Positions 1 to 5,049 of a stretch of DNA of 6,110 nt are shown piece by piece (position 1 is the stretch's first letter; each line of letters begins with the position of its first letter). The translations under genes were made by a program, and so were the position numbers. The stretch covers positions 245 to 6,354 of the forward strand of contig DJFP01000065.1 of NCBI GenBank assembly GCA_002432565.1, read 5' to 3'. The stretch comes from Flavobacteriales bacterium UBA5869 (GTDB taxonomy: Bacteria; Bacteroidota; Bacteroidia; Flavobacteriales_D; Crocinitomicaceae). Under the pieces are notes generated by a model. That model saw only the letters and a program-made list of their open reading frames with translations, had not been told where the DNA came from and did not search any database.

Positions 1-132
1 GGTGAGAAAATCAAATTGACAGAAGAGCAAAAGCTGATGCTTGAAATGAGTGAAACGGACATTCAGCAAGGCAGACTAATCTCTCAGAGTGATTTGGACA
101 AAAATGACCTTGAATGGCTAAACCAAAAGTAG
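1..132 (+). CDS. Type II antitoxin, C-terminal part (5' end outside window)
   Basis: Frame 1 is open from the first base and ends at TAG 130-132, giving 43 residues that begin GEKIKLTEEQ and end NDLEWLNQK. The tail resembles small Bacteroidota antitoxins paired with RelE/ParE toxins, which often carry a MSE-DI--GRLIS-like segment and end in a WL motif; here the matching parts are MSETDIQQGRLIS and EWLNQK. An antitoxin of this kind binds and neutralises the toxin through its C-terminal part and usually represses its own operon through an N-terminal DNA-binding part, which lies outside the window. It overlaps the next gene by 19 bp (114-132), the usual coupled antitoxin-first arrangement. The family call rests on the tail pattern and on the toxin neighbour; the gene cannot be assigned to a named family from this fragment. 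Confidence 0.65.
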   Translation, partial: GEKIKLTEEQKLMLEMSETDIQQGRLISQSDLDKNDLEWLNQK

Positions 133-365
133 TCTGGACGGAAACTGCTGCAAAACAACGTCGTGAGATCTTAAAGTATTGGACGGAAAGAAATCAAAGT
201 ACCAATTATGCGGAGAAATTAATTGAGGTAACCGCAAAGCATTTGAAAGTAATCACTCAGTGCACGAAATTACGCCGGCGATCAAACTGTGTTGGAAATA
301 GATTTGATGGGAACGAGATTTCCGTTAAAGCTAGCTTGAGGCAAGGCCTGGAGATGAACTTGTAA
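114..365 (+). CDS. RelE/ParE-family toxin, C-terminally truncated (probably inactive)
   Basis: The frame encodes 83 residues. The N-terminal half is typical of Bacteroidota RelE/ParE toxins: KVVWTETAAKQRREILKYW at residues 5-23 (first strand and helix), then the second helix to about residue 48 and a TKLRRRSN segment at 51-58 that matches the usual PxLGRxSN turn. Intact relatives are generally about 95-100 residues and finish with strands carrying a phenylalanine/tyrosine-rich stretch and a WDNRQDP-like end; neither is present. From about residue 62 the match fades, and residues 78-83 (GLEMNL) and the stop codon 363-365 are encoded by the first unit of the tandem array starting at 345. The start at 114 is chosen because it overlaps the antitoxin end, as normal for these modules. 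Such toxins inhibit translation or gyrase; without the C-terminal strands this copy is probably dead, leaving the antitoxin as a remnant. Confidence 0.6.
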   Translation: MAKPKVVWTETAAKQRREILKYWTERNQSTNYAEKLIEVTAKHLKVITQCTKLRRRSNCVGNRFDGNEISVKASLRQGLEMNL

Positions 366-675
366 TGCCCTGAGATTGCTTTGTAACTCCTGAAGATTGG
401 TTTGTAACTCCGTGAGATTGACTTGTAACGCACGGAAGATCACTTTGTAAGGCCTGGAGATGAATTTGTAATGCCCGGAGATTGCTTTGTAACTCTGTGA
501 AACTGTCTTGTAACTACGCGAGATGCCTTTGTAACTCCTGGAGATTGGTTTGTAAGACCTTCAGATTGACTTGTAAGCACTTGCAGATGCCTTTGTAACT
601 TCGTGAGATTGACTTGTAACGCTCGGAAGATTGCTTTGTAACTTCGTGAGACCGGCTTGTAACCAGCAGAGATTG
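345..675. repeat. Tandem array of 15 degenerate 21-22 bp units plus a partial unit, core TTGTAA
   Basis: Units run 345-365, 366-386, 387-407, 408-428, 429-450, 451-471, 472-492, 493-513, 514-534, 535-555, 556-576, 577-598, 599-619, 620-641 and 642-662, with a decayed unit from 663 to about 675. Twelve units are 21 bp and three (429, 577, 620) are 22 bp. All fifteen end in TTGTAA, and most have AGAT in the centre, while the first six bases vary. The + strand has a TAA in every unit; because the 22-mers shift phase, stops fall in all three forward frames. The minus strand stays open and reads as a heptapeptide repeat of the type VTxQSxG. The spacing is about two helical turns of DNA. There are no CRISPR-like spacers and no flanking transposase. 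The function is unknown; a protein-bound DNA array or a passively expanding repeat are both possible. Confidence 0.9.
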
Positions 676-718
676 AATACCCGGGGTTCACTTCCCGAAA
701 GGTTTGGAGCAGATCGAT

Positions 719-726
719 TAAATTTG
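719..726 (+). promoter_or_regulatory. Candidate Bacteroidota -7 box before the 136-residue gene
   Basis: TAAATTTG matches the TAnnTTTG consensus exactly and lies 28 bp before the ATG at 755. A TTTG at 703-706 is only 12 bp upstream, too close for a standard -33 element, so the promoter is incomplete or activator-dependent. This is the only good match between the array and the gene. Confidence 0.4.
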
Positions 727-754
727 CCCGCACAGGCAATAAATTTTACACCTT

Positions 755-1165
755 ATGAGTGAAGAAACAGGAATATATAAATCTCCCGGAAAAGTCCACG
801 GATTTGATTTCATATTTGAAGGTGAAATCAGGTTTGGGCCAAGCTTTTACAAGATTAAACTGGACGGAAAACTGATCGAAAACAAACTATTCGGATTTGA
901 ATTTAAATGGCATCCGGAATCAAACTATTTAGCGTTACAAGAATGGTTAACCACTGATTACCGCAAAGGACCAATTACTGCATTAACATTAATAGACTTA
1001 AAAACAAAAAAGTTCGCACAAATCTCTAAAGCAGATAAGGGATTTATAATACCCCTCAGGTTTGAAAATGATTCTATAATTTTCGAAAAAGACTATTTAG
1101 CATCCGGTAAAAAAACTGTATTTGAAATTAACTGTAAAGAAATCAGGAATTGGGATAATGCATAA
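755..1165 (+). CDS. Hypothetical protein, 136 residues, beta-rich
   Basis: I do not recognise this gene. It encodes 136 residues with no signal peptide and no membrane segment, so it is probably cytosolic. Alternating polar and hydrophobic stretches (FDFIFEGEIRFG, FYKIKLDGKLI, ALTLIDLKTKKF, DSIIFEKDYL, KTVFEINCKEI) predict mostly beta strands. The segment FKWHPESNYLALQEW at about residues 50-64 resembles the WSPDSxYLA strand-turn of beta-propeller blades, followed by a TLIDLKT strand as in the next part of a blade. At this length it could hold only one or two blades, or be an unrelated small beta fold. The start at 755 is the first ATG of the frame and has no clear Shine-Dalgarno sequence, normal for Bacteroidota. 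It appears to be a single-gene unit, with 165 bp before the next gene. Small beta proteins in accessory regions are sometimes immunity proteins, but nothing here shows that. Confidence 0.75.
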   Translation: MSEETGIYKSPGKVHGFDFIFEGEIRFGPSFYKIKLDGKLIENKLFGFEFKWHPESNYLALQEWLTTDYRKGPITALTLIDLKTKKFAQISKADKGFIIPLRFENDSIIFEKDYLASGKKTVFEINCKEIRNWDNA

Positions 1166-1248
1166 AAACTCATCCCTAATCAAAACATTCAAAATCTCCA
1201 CCGACCGCCGGGCACCGTTATCCGGTCTTTCTTCACAACAGGCGGAAC

Positions 1249-1274
1249 CCGGAAATTAAAACCGCCTAATTTTG
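1249..1274 (+). promoter_or_regulatory. Candidate promoter of the oxidoreductase-AraC operon
   Basis: TAATTTTG at 1267-1274 matches the Bacteroidota -7 consensus TAnnTTTG exactly. It is preceded by CCGCC at 1262-1266 and by CCGG at 1249-1252, exactly 14 bases before the -7 box. The same layout occurs before the gene at 3191. No clear -33 TTG is present at the expected distance, which fits an activator-dependent promoter, with the AraC protein encoded in this operon as the obvious candidate. The distance to the ATG at 1331 is 56 bp. Confidence 0.45.
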
Positions 1275-1281
1275 GTTCAAA

Positions 1282-1300
1282 GGTTTCGGATTACGGAACC
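1282..1300 (+). other. Short stem-loop in the leader of the oxidoreductase gene
   Basis: GGTTTCG at 1282-1288 can pair with CGGAACC at 1294-1300 (seven pairs, one G-U) around a five-base loop GATTA. It has no following T tract, so it is not an intrinsic terminator. It lies just downstream of the candidate -7 box and so would be in the 5' end of the transcript. It may be chance. Confidence 0.25.
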
Positions 1301-1330
1301 CGTATCACGAATAACGAATCAGAACGCAAC

Positions 1331-2302
1331 ATGAAAGCTTACACCAAAACCAGGTACGGCGGACCAGAAGTTTTAAGACTGGAAGAGGTCGAACAGCCGG
1401 CATTAAAGGATAATCAATTAAAGATTAAAGTCTTTGCAAACTCTGCCAATCCGGCCGACTGGCATATTCTGCGCGGAAAACCCTACTTTGCCCGATTGAC
1501 CTTCGGATTGTTCAAACCCAAAGACCTCATCCCCGGCGCTGACTTTGCCGGAATTGTGGAAGCAGCCGGAAAGAATATCACCCGATTCAAAGTTGGTGAC
1601 CACGTCTTTGGAGAATCACTCTCTGGCGGGGCTTTTGCGGAGTATATCTGTGCAGAAGAAAAGATCTGCGCCCTTATGCCCGAAGGAAGCAGCTTTACAG
1701 AAATGGCGTGCGTACCCATCGCAGGACTAACCGCTTTACAGGCTGTTATCACTCACGGTCTTTTGAGAAAAGGAGAAACGGTCCTGATCAATGGCGGCTC
1801 GGGAGGTGTGGGACATTTTGCCGTTCAGATCGCCAAAGCTTACGGAGCGCATGTCACAGTTGTTTGTTCGGCTAAGAATGCAGACTTTGTGCAGTCATTG
1901 GGTGCAGATAAGGTCATTGCCTACGACCGGGAAAATATCCATCAACACACCGGGAAATACGATTTGGTGATTGACACCAACGGGAACCTGACTTTCAGCG
2001 ATTATAAACGCATGGGCCGGCGCGGGGTCATGGTTGGTTTCACCACTGTGGGAAGGATGGTTTCGACCTTATTGAAAAACGTTTTCAGCAAATTCTCTTT
2101 AACACAATTCACCGCTGAGGCCAATTCCAAAGACCTGGAAACGCTGGCAGCTTTAGTGAAGGAAAAGAAAATCACTCCCCACATCGAGCACATTTTCCCG
2201 GTTGAAAGACTTCCCGAAGCAATCGGCTACATTGAAGCCATGCGGACAAGAGGGAAAGTGGCCATGGTTTGGGAAAACCTGGATGAAGGCGTAAATTTGT
2301 AA
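1331..2302 (+). CDS. NAD(P)-dependent zinc-free MDR oxidoreductase (quinone oxidoreductase-like)
   Basis: This 323-residue protein belongs to the medium-chain dehydrogenase/reductase superfamily and has the usual length for the zinc-free quinone-oxidoreductase-like group, which reduces quinones or activated double bonds with NAD(P)H in the cytosol. The N-terminal GroES-like domain covers about residues 1-125: it starts MKAYTKTRYGGPEVL, then NSANPADWHILRG (38-50), PGADFAGIVEAAG (68-80) and FKVGDHVFGESL (86-97). The Rossmann domain follows, with ACVPIAGLTALQA (126-138), the nucleotide-binding loop NGGSGGVGHFAVQIAKAYG (154-172) and CSAKNADFVQSLGAD (179-193). The C-terminal part has the conserved FPVERLPEAIGYIEAMRTRGKVAM (289-312). 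The cysteines and GHE motif that hold catalytic zinc in alcohol dehydrogenases are absent. The physiological substrate cannot be read from the sequence. It is first in an operon with the AraC regulator, 7 bp downstream, so its substrate or product may be linked to the regulator's signal. Confidence 0.93.
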   Translation: MKAYTKTRYGGPEVLRLEEVEQPALKDNQLKIKVFANSANPADWHILRGKPYFARLTFGLFKPKDLIPGADFAGIVEAAGKNITRFKVGDHVFGESLSGGAFAEYICAEEKICALMPEGSSFTEMACVPIAGLTALQAVITHGLLRKGETVLINGGSGGVGHFAVQIAKAYGAHVTVVCSAKNADFVQSLGADKVIAYDRENIHQHTGKYDLVIDTNGNLTFSDYKRMGRRGVMVGFTTVGRMVSTLLKNVFSKFSLTQFTAEANSKDLETLAALVKEKKITPHIEHIFPVERLPEAIGYIEAMRTRGKVAMVWENLDEGVNL

Positions 2303-2309
2303 AGAATGA

Positions 2310-3122
2310 ATGAATGAACACCAGATAGCCTTTTACAAGACAATGAATTTTGAAACAATCAATCCTGACAAATCCATTGCTTTATTCGTAAAGAGTATCC
2401 TGATTTTCGAAGAAAGCGAAAAGGATGTAAAAACGATCCTTCCTTTTTTTGCAGATGGGTATCCCGGTTTGATCTTCCAGGAAACAGCTAACGGACTTTT
2501 GGTAAATCCACACGACAAGGTCATGCCTCCCCTGTTTTTATACGGGCAAACCATCAAACCCATTGAGTTGGTAATGACCGGCACATACAAGCTCATCGTT
2601 TTTCAATTGTATCCGTTTGTACTTAAAAGTTTTTTTAACGTGGAACCCCAGGATCTCAACGACAACTGTTACAACCTGGATCAGTTGGCTAATCATTTGG
2701 GAACCGATACACTGAAGCAGTTAAACAAGACCCAGAACGTTGAGAAAAGAATCGAAATCATCTCCGGTTTACTTCACTCACTATTTATCAGTAAACAAGA
2801 AGATCTTGACCTACCCATAGCTCTGGCCATTCAAAAAATCATCCGTAAAAAAGGATTGGTAATCATCAGCGAGCTTTACACCGAACTTCATTTAACGGAA
2901 AGGACCTTTGAACGCAGATTTTCCCGCTGCGCTGGTGTCACTGCCAAGCAATTTTCCAAGATGATCCAATTCCAGGGATCACTCCAGCAACTGACAGTGA
3001 AAGACTACACCAAACTAACCGATATTGTCTACGCAAATGGATTTGCAGACCAATCTCACTTCATCAAGGTATTCAAAGCATTCACCGGAAAAACACCTTT
3101 GGCTTTTAAATCAGCAAACTGA
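2310..3122 (+). CDS. AraC-family transcriptional regulator
   Basis: This 270-residue protein has the architecture of an AraC-family regulator. The N-terminal part (about 12-120) starts NFETINPDKSIALFVKSILIFEE, like the cupin-type sensing domain with a PxxxLxxFV opening seen in many Bacteroidota AraC proteins. The C-terminal part holds two helix-turn-helix motifs: ISELYTELHLTERTFERRF at 186-204 and LTDIVYANGFADQSHFIKVF at 236-255, the latter closing with the family signature FKAFTGKTPLAF (255-266). It binds DNA in the cytosol and usually activates nearby genes. It lies 7 bp after the oxidoreductase gene and probably controls it and the unit at 3191. The start at 2310 is the first in frame; ATG at 2343 (residue 12) is an alternative, because relatives commonly begin close to that point. 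The start sits in a run of three overlapping ATGs (2306, 2310, 2314) in different frames. Confidence 0.9.
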   Translation: MNEHQIAFYKTMNFETINPDKSIALFVKSILIFEESEKDVKTILPFFADGYPGLIFQETANGLLVNPHDKVMPPLFLYGQTIKPIELVMTGTYKLIVFQLYPFVLKSFFNVEPQDLNDNCYNLDQLANHLGTDTLKQLNKTQNVEKRIEIISGLLHSLFISKQEDLDLPIALAIQKIIRKKGLVIISELYTELHLTERTFERRFSRCAGVTAKQFSKMIQFQGSLQQLTVKDYTKLTDIVYANGFADQSHFIKVFKAFTGKTPLAFKSAN

Positions 3123-3145
3123 ATTTTGTCGGTTTTGTTCTATTT

Positions 3146-3171
3146 CCGGGGATAGTGCCGCCCTAATTTTG
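3146..3171 (+). promoter_or_regulatory. Candidate promoter of the DUF1772-cytochrome unit, with possible operator upstream
   Basis: TAATTTTG at 3164-3171 matches TAnnTTTG exactly and is preceded by GCCGCCC and by CCGG at 3146-3149, again 14 bases before the box. Upstream, TTTTGT is repeated at 3124-3129 and 3133-3138 (9 bp apart), a possible regulator site in the 68 bp gap after the AraC gene. A TTTTG at 3133-3137 is 26 bp before the -7 box, slightly too far for a standard -33 element. The layout matches the one at 1249-1274. The distance to the ATG at 3191 is 19 bp. Confidence 0.5.
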
Positions 3172-3190
3172 TCTCACATTTAATTTTAAA

Positions 3191-3697
3191 ATGATGAGCA
3201 ATATGGAAAATACGGGTATTATCTCTCTATTTCAAATCACAGCAACTCTACTCACAGGTCTTTTAGCCGGTCTATTTTATGGGTACGACTGTTCGGTCAT
3301 TAAAGGATTGGGCCATTTACAAAATGATGCATACCTGCAGGCTTTCCAATCCATCAACAAAACCATTCAAAATCCCTATTTCTTCATAAGTTTTATGGGC
3401 AGTTTACTGATACTTCCGGTTGCAAGCTGGTTAAGTTATAAGCAAGGGGCTGCATTTTATCTGTTGCTCTCAGCTTCAATCCTCTATTTCATCGGAGTTT
3501 TTGGAGTAACCGTAGGCTGCAATATTCCATTGAATGACCGGTTGGCAAATTTTCAGCTTTCAAGCGCAACCGAAAGCGAAATCTCCCTCATGAGAAAGAC
3601 CTTTGAACACTCCTGGAATACCTGGCACAGGATCAGAACAATAGCCGCTGTTGCTGCATTTGGCCTGACCATTTTGTCTTTACTCAAACAAAAATAG
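3191..3697 (+). CDS. DUF1772 (anthrone oxygenase-like) membrane protein
   Basis: This 168-residue protein has four predicted membrane helices, at about 10-32, 62-82, 88-108 and 148-165, and no cleavable signal. It fits the DUF1772 / anthrone-oxygenase-like family: a first helix with LLAGLFYGYDCSVIKGL (23-40), the AFQSINKTIQNPYFF segment (51-65), NIPLNDRLA (111-119) and a late W-x(4)-RIRT-like turn WHRIRT (145-150). Family members are inner-membrane proteins. Fungal relatives oxygenate anthrones, but the role of bacterial members is mostly unknown, so no reaction is assigned. The start at 3191 is one of two adjacent ATGs (3191 and 3194), and ATG at 3203 is another option. It follows its own candidate promoter and lies 5 bp before a cytochrome c lipoprotein gene, so the pair is probably co-transcribed and linked to redox chemistry at the cell envelope. 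Confidence 0.85.
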   Translation: MMSNMENTGIISLFQITATLLTGLLAGLFYGYDCSVIKGLGHLQNDAYLQAFQSINKTIQNPYFFISFMGSLLILPVASWLSYKQGAAFYLLLSASILYFIGVFGVTVGCNIPLNDRLANFQLSSATESEISLMRKTFEHSWNTWHRIRTIAAVAAFGLTILSLLKQK

Positions 3698-3702
3698 AAT
3701 CC

Positions 3703-4098
3703 ATGAAAACCGACAGAATTTATTTATTAAGCTTCCTGATCTTTCTGTTTTTATCCTGCAGCAAACAAATTTTCAGGACGAATGGAGAAGCCATCTATCA
3801 AACAGGAAAAAATCTGCAAGGTGAAAAGTTATTGGATAAAAATGCCTCACGGATCAAAATAGCAACCAATTGCAAAGCTTGTCACGGAAAAAATGGAGAC
3901 CGAATGAATGGTATTTCCATCCGATTTAGAGTTTTGTCAAATCCAAACTATTACCCGATCCCATACACGGACAGTTTGTTTTTCCGTTTTATCGATCACG
4001 ATTTAAAAAGTAACGGGCAAAAAGCAAACATTGGAGTCATTTGGAAAATGAGTGATCCCGATAAGAGAGACCTGTTAGATTACTTAAAAACCTTGTAA
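3703..4098 (+). CDS. Single-haem cytochrome c-type lipoprotein
   Basis: This 131-residue protein starts with MKTDR and a hydrophobic stretch (residues 6-18) ending FLSC, a lipobox with the lipid-bearing cysteine at residue 19, so it should be an anchored lipoprotein facing the periplasm. One haem-binding motif, CKACH, is at 57-61, followed by GKNGDRMNG as in class I cytochromes c (CxxCHG then NGxG-like). The distal methionine ligand could be Met116 in VIWKMSD, followed by the usual last helix (DPDKRDLLDYLKTL). The segment between about 70 and 105 has no strong feature. Only one CxxCH is present, so it would pass single electrons. It begins 5 bp after the DUF1772 gene and probably shares its transcript, which suggests electron transfer connected with that membrane protein. 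The start is the first ATG and is required to keep the signal peptide intact. Confidence 0.88.
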   Translation: MKTDRIYLLSFLIFLFLSCSKQIFRTNGEAIYQTGKNLQGEKLLDKNASRIKIATNCKACHGKNGDRMNGISIRFRVLSNPNYYPIPYTDSLFFRFIDHDLKSNGQKANIGVIWKMSDPDKRDLLDYLKTL

Positions 4099-4110
4099 GA
4101 GTTACAAAGG
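4091..4110 (+). other. Small inverted repeat over the cytochrome stop codon
   Basis: TTGTAA (4093-4098, including the stop) and TTACAA (4102-4107) are perfect inverted copies around a three-base loop, extended by CC/GG with one bulged A. No T tract follows, so it is a weak candidate for transcript-end protection at most. The 166 bp between 4099 and 4264 hold no gene. Confidence 0.3.
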
Positions 4111-4204
4111 ACTAATACATGCAGCATAAAAATCAAACCCGGATACCTTACACTGCTCTATCGCAAACTTTCTGATCTTAAATCACTAATTCATTCTGAA
4201 ATCG

Positions 4205-4212
4205 TAACTTTA
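4205..4212 (+). promoter_or_regulatory. Candidate -7 box before the peptidase gene
   Basis: TAACTTTA differs from TAnnTTTG at the last base only and is 52 bp before the ATG at 4265. No good -33 element is visible. It is the best match in the gap between the cytochrome and peptidase genes. Confidence 0.3.
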
Positions 4213-4234
4213 CCCATCCGCCACAGCGGGAGGT
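4212..4234 (+). other. Interrupted hairpin in the leader of the peptidase gene
   Basis: CCGC (4218-4221) pairs with GCGG (4226-4229) around the loop CACA, and outer ACC can pair with GGT at 4232-4234 across a small internal loop. It would lie in the 5' part of the transcript from the candidate promoter at 4205. There is no T tract, so it is not a standard terminator. A regulatory role is unproven. Confidence 0.25.
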
Positions 4235-4264
4235 ACTCATTGCGCGTCAATCAAAACGTTCAAC

Positions 4265-5002
4265 ATGAAAGAAGAAACGATAGCAACAACTGTGAAAACA
4301 CCGGTCGACAATCCAACTCCGGATATGCGGATAAAACCTGCCCATTTATTGCCGAGCCCGAAATCGCGGCTGGACTCTATGGAAGAAAAACCGCATCCGC
4401 TCAGTGATCCGGATATTCCTTACCGCGATCTGACGAGTGCGGAAACCAAACGGGCAAGCATCGAAAAACTGATCGAAAAACTGGATGTGAAACACAACCT
4501 GCGCTACCAGCGAACTCCGGAAGATACGTATTGCAATGTGTATTCGTATGATTTCTGTTACTTTGCACAAGTTTACCTGCCAACTGTCTGGTGGACACCC
4601 GAAGCTTTGGAAAGAGTATTGGCGGGAGAAGACGTAAAGCCGGTTTTTGAAGAAACGGTAGATCGCATTTATTCGAGCGCTATCCACGACTGGCTGTCGG
4701 AATGGGGACCAAGTTTCGGCTGGAAGCAAATGACGGACCTGGATGAGATCCAGCGGAAAGTAAACGAAGAAGGCGGAGTGGGAATCATTTGTGCCAAACG
4801 GAAAATCAAAGGGCTTTCGGGCCACATCGCACCCATTGTTCCGGAAACTGCTGCCAAAAAAGCGTACCGTGAAAATGGCGTGGTTAAATATCCTCTGCAG
4901 TCGCAGGCCGGGAAACTGAATTACAACTATTTTGCAAAAGCACGGAAAGACTGGTGGAACCACGAGCGGTATTCTTCGCATGTATTCTTTTACCACGACT
5001 AA
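4265..5002 (+). CDS. Putative CHAP/NlpC-P60-like cysteine peptidase, no signal peptide
   Basis: This 245-residue protein has an N-terminal proline-rich, probably disordered part (about 10-55) and a short helical stretch (57-75), then a domain resembling phage-endolysin-type cysteine peptidases. Key matches are TYCNVYSYDFC at 88-98 with the likely nucleophile Cys90, IHDWLSEWGPSFGW (140-153), a VNEEGGVGIICAKR strand (166-179), SGHIAPIVPE (185-194) with the likely catalytic His187, and QSQAGKLNYNYF (212-223), which corresponds to the QAGxxNxN segment of that group. Such enzymes cut amide bonds in peptidoglycan peptides or other peptides. There is no signal peptide or membrane segment, so it acts inside the cell or is exported by another route, for example as an effector. 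It is followed after 47 bp by an amidoligase-like gene, which suggests that the two act on the same linkage. The start at 4265 is the first ATG in the frame. Catalytic assignment is by motif only. Confidence 0.6.
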   Translation: MKEETIATTVKTPVDNPTPDMRIKPAHLLPSPKSRLDSMEEKPHPLSDPDIPYRDLTSAETKRASIEKLIEKLDVKHNLRYQRTPEDTYCNVYSYDFCYFAQVYLPTVWWTPEALERVLAGEDVKPVFEETVDRIYSSAIHDWLSEWGPSFGWKQMTDLDEIQRKVNEEGGVGIICAKRKIKGLSGHIAPIVPETAAKKAYRENGVVKYPLQSQAGKLNYNYFAKARKDWWNHERYSSHVFFYHD

Positions 5003-5049
5003 AAAAACACCATCCGTAAATTAAACTACTTATAAAGTCAATTAACTAA

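Noticed and set aside
345..675. CRISPR array
   Set aside because: The units are contiguous 21-22 bp copies with no unique spacers of constant length between identical repeats, and no cas genes are nearby.
440..739. Minus-strand frame of 99 codons as a gene
   Set aside because: It begins with TTG, and two thirds of it is the tandem array, whose minus strand is open in all frames; the heptad register shifts frame at each 22 bp unit. It is described under findings and not annotated as a gene.
1241..1270. Intrinsic terminator after the 136-residue gene (GGCGG 1241-1245 with CCGCC 1262-1266 then TAATTTT)
   Set aside because: The stem has only five pairs with a 16-base loop, and the T-rich part is better explained as the -7 promoter box.
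1331..2302. Zinc-dependent alcohol dehydrogenase
   Set aside because: No catalytic or structural zinc ligands (GHE motif, cysteine cluster) are present, so the zinc-free quinone-oxidoreductase-like group fits better.
4346..4996. Long minus-strand open frame of 216 codons
   Set aside because: It lies antisense to the peptidase-like gene, whose protein shows conserved motifs in order. The antisense protein has no recognisable domain and is best explained as a codon-use shadow.
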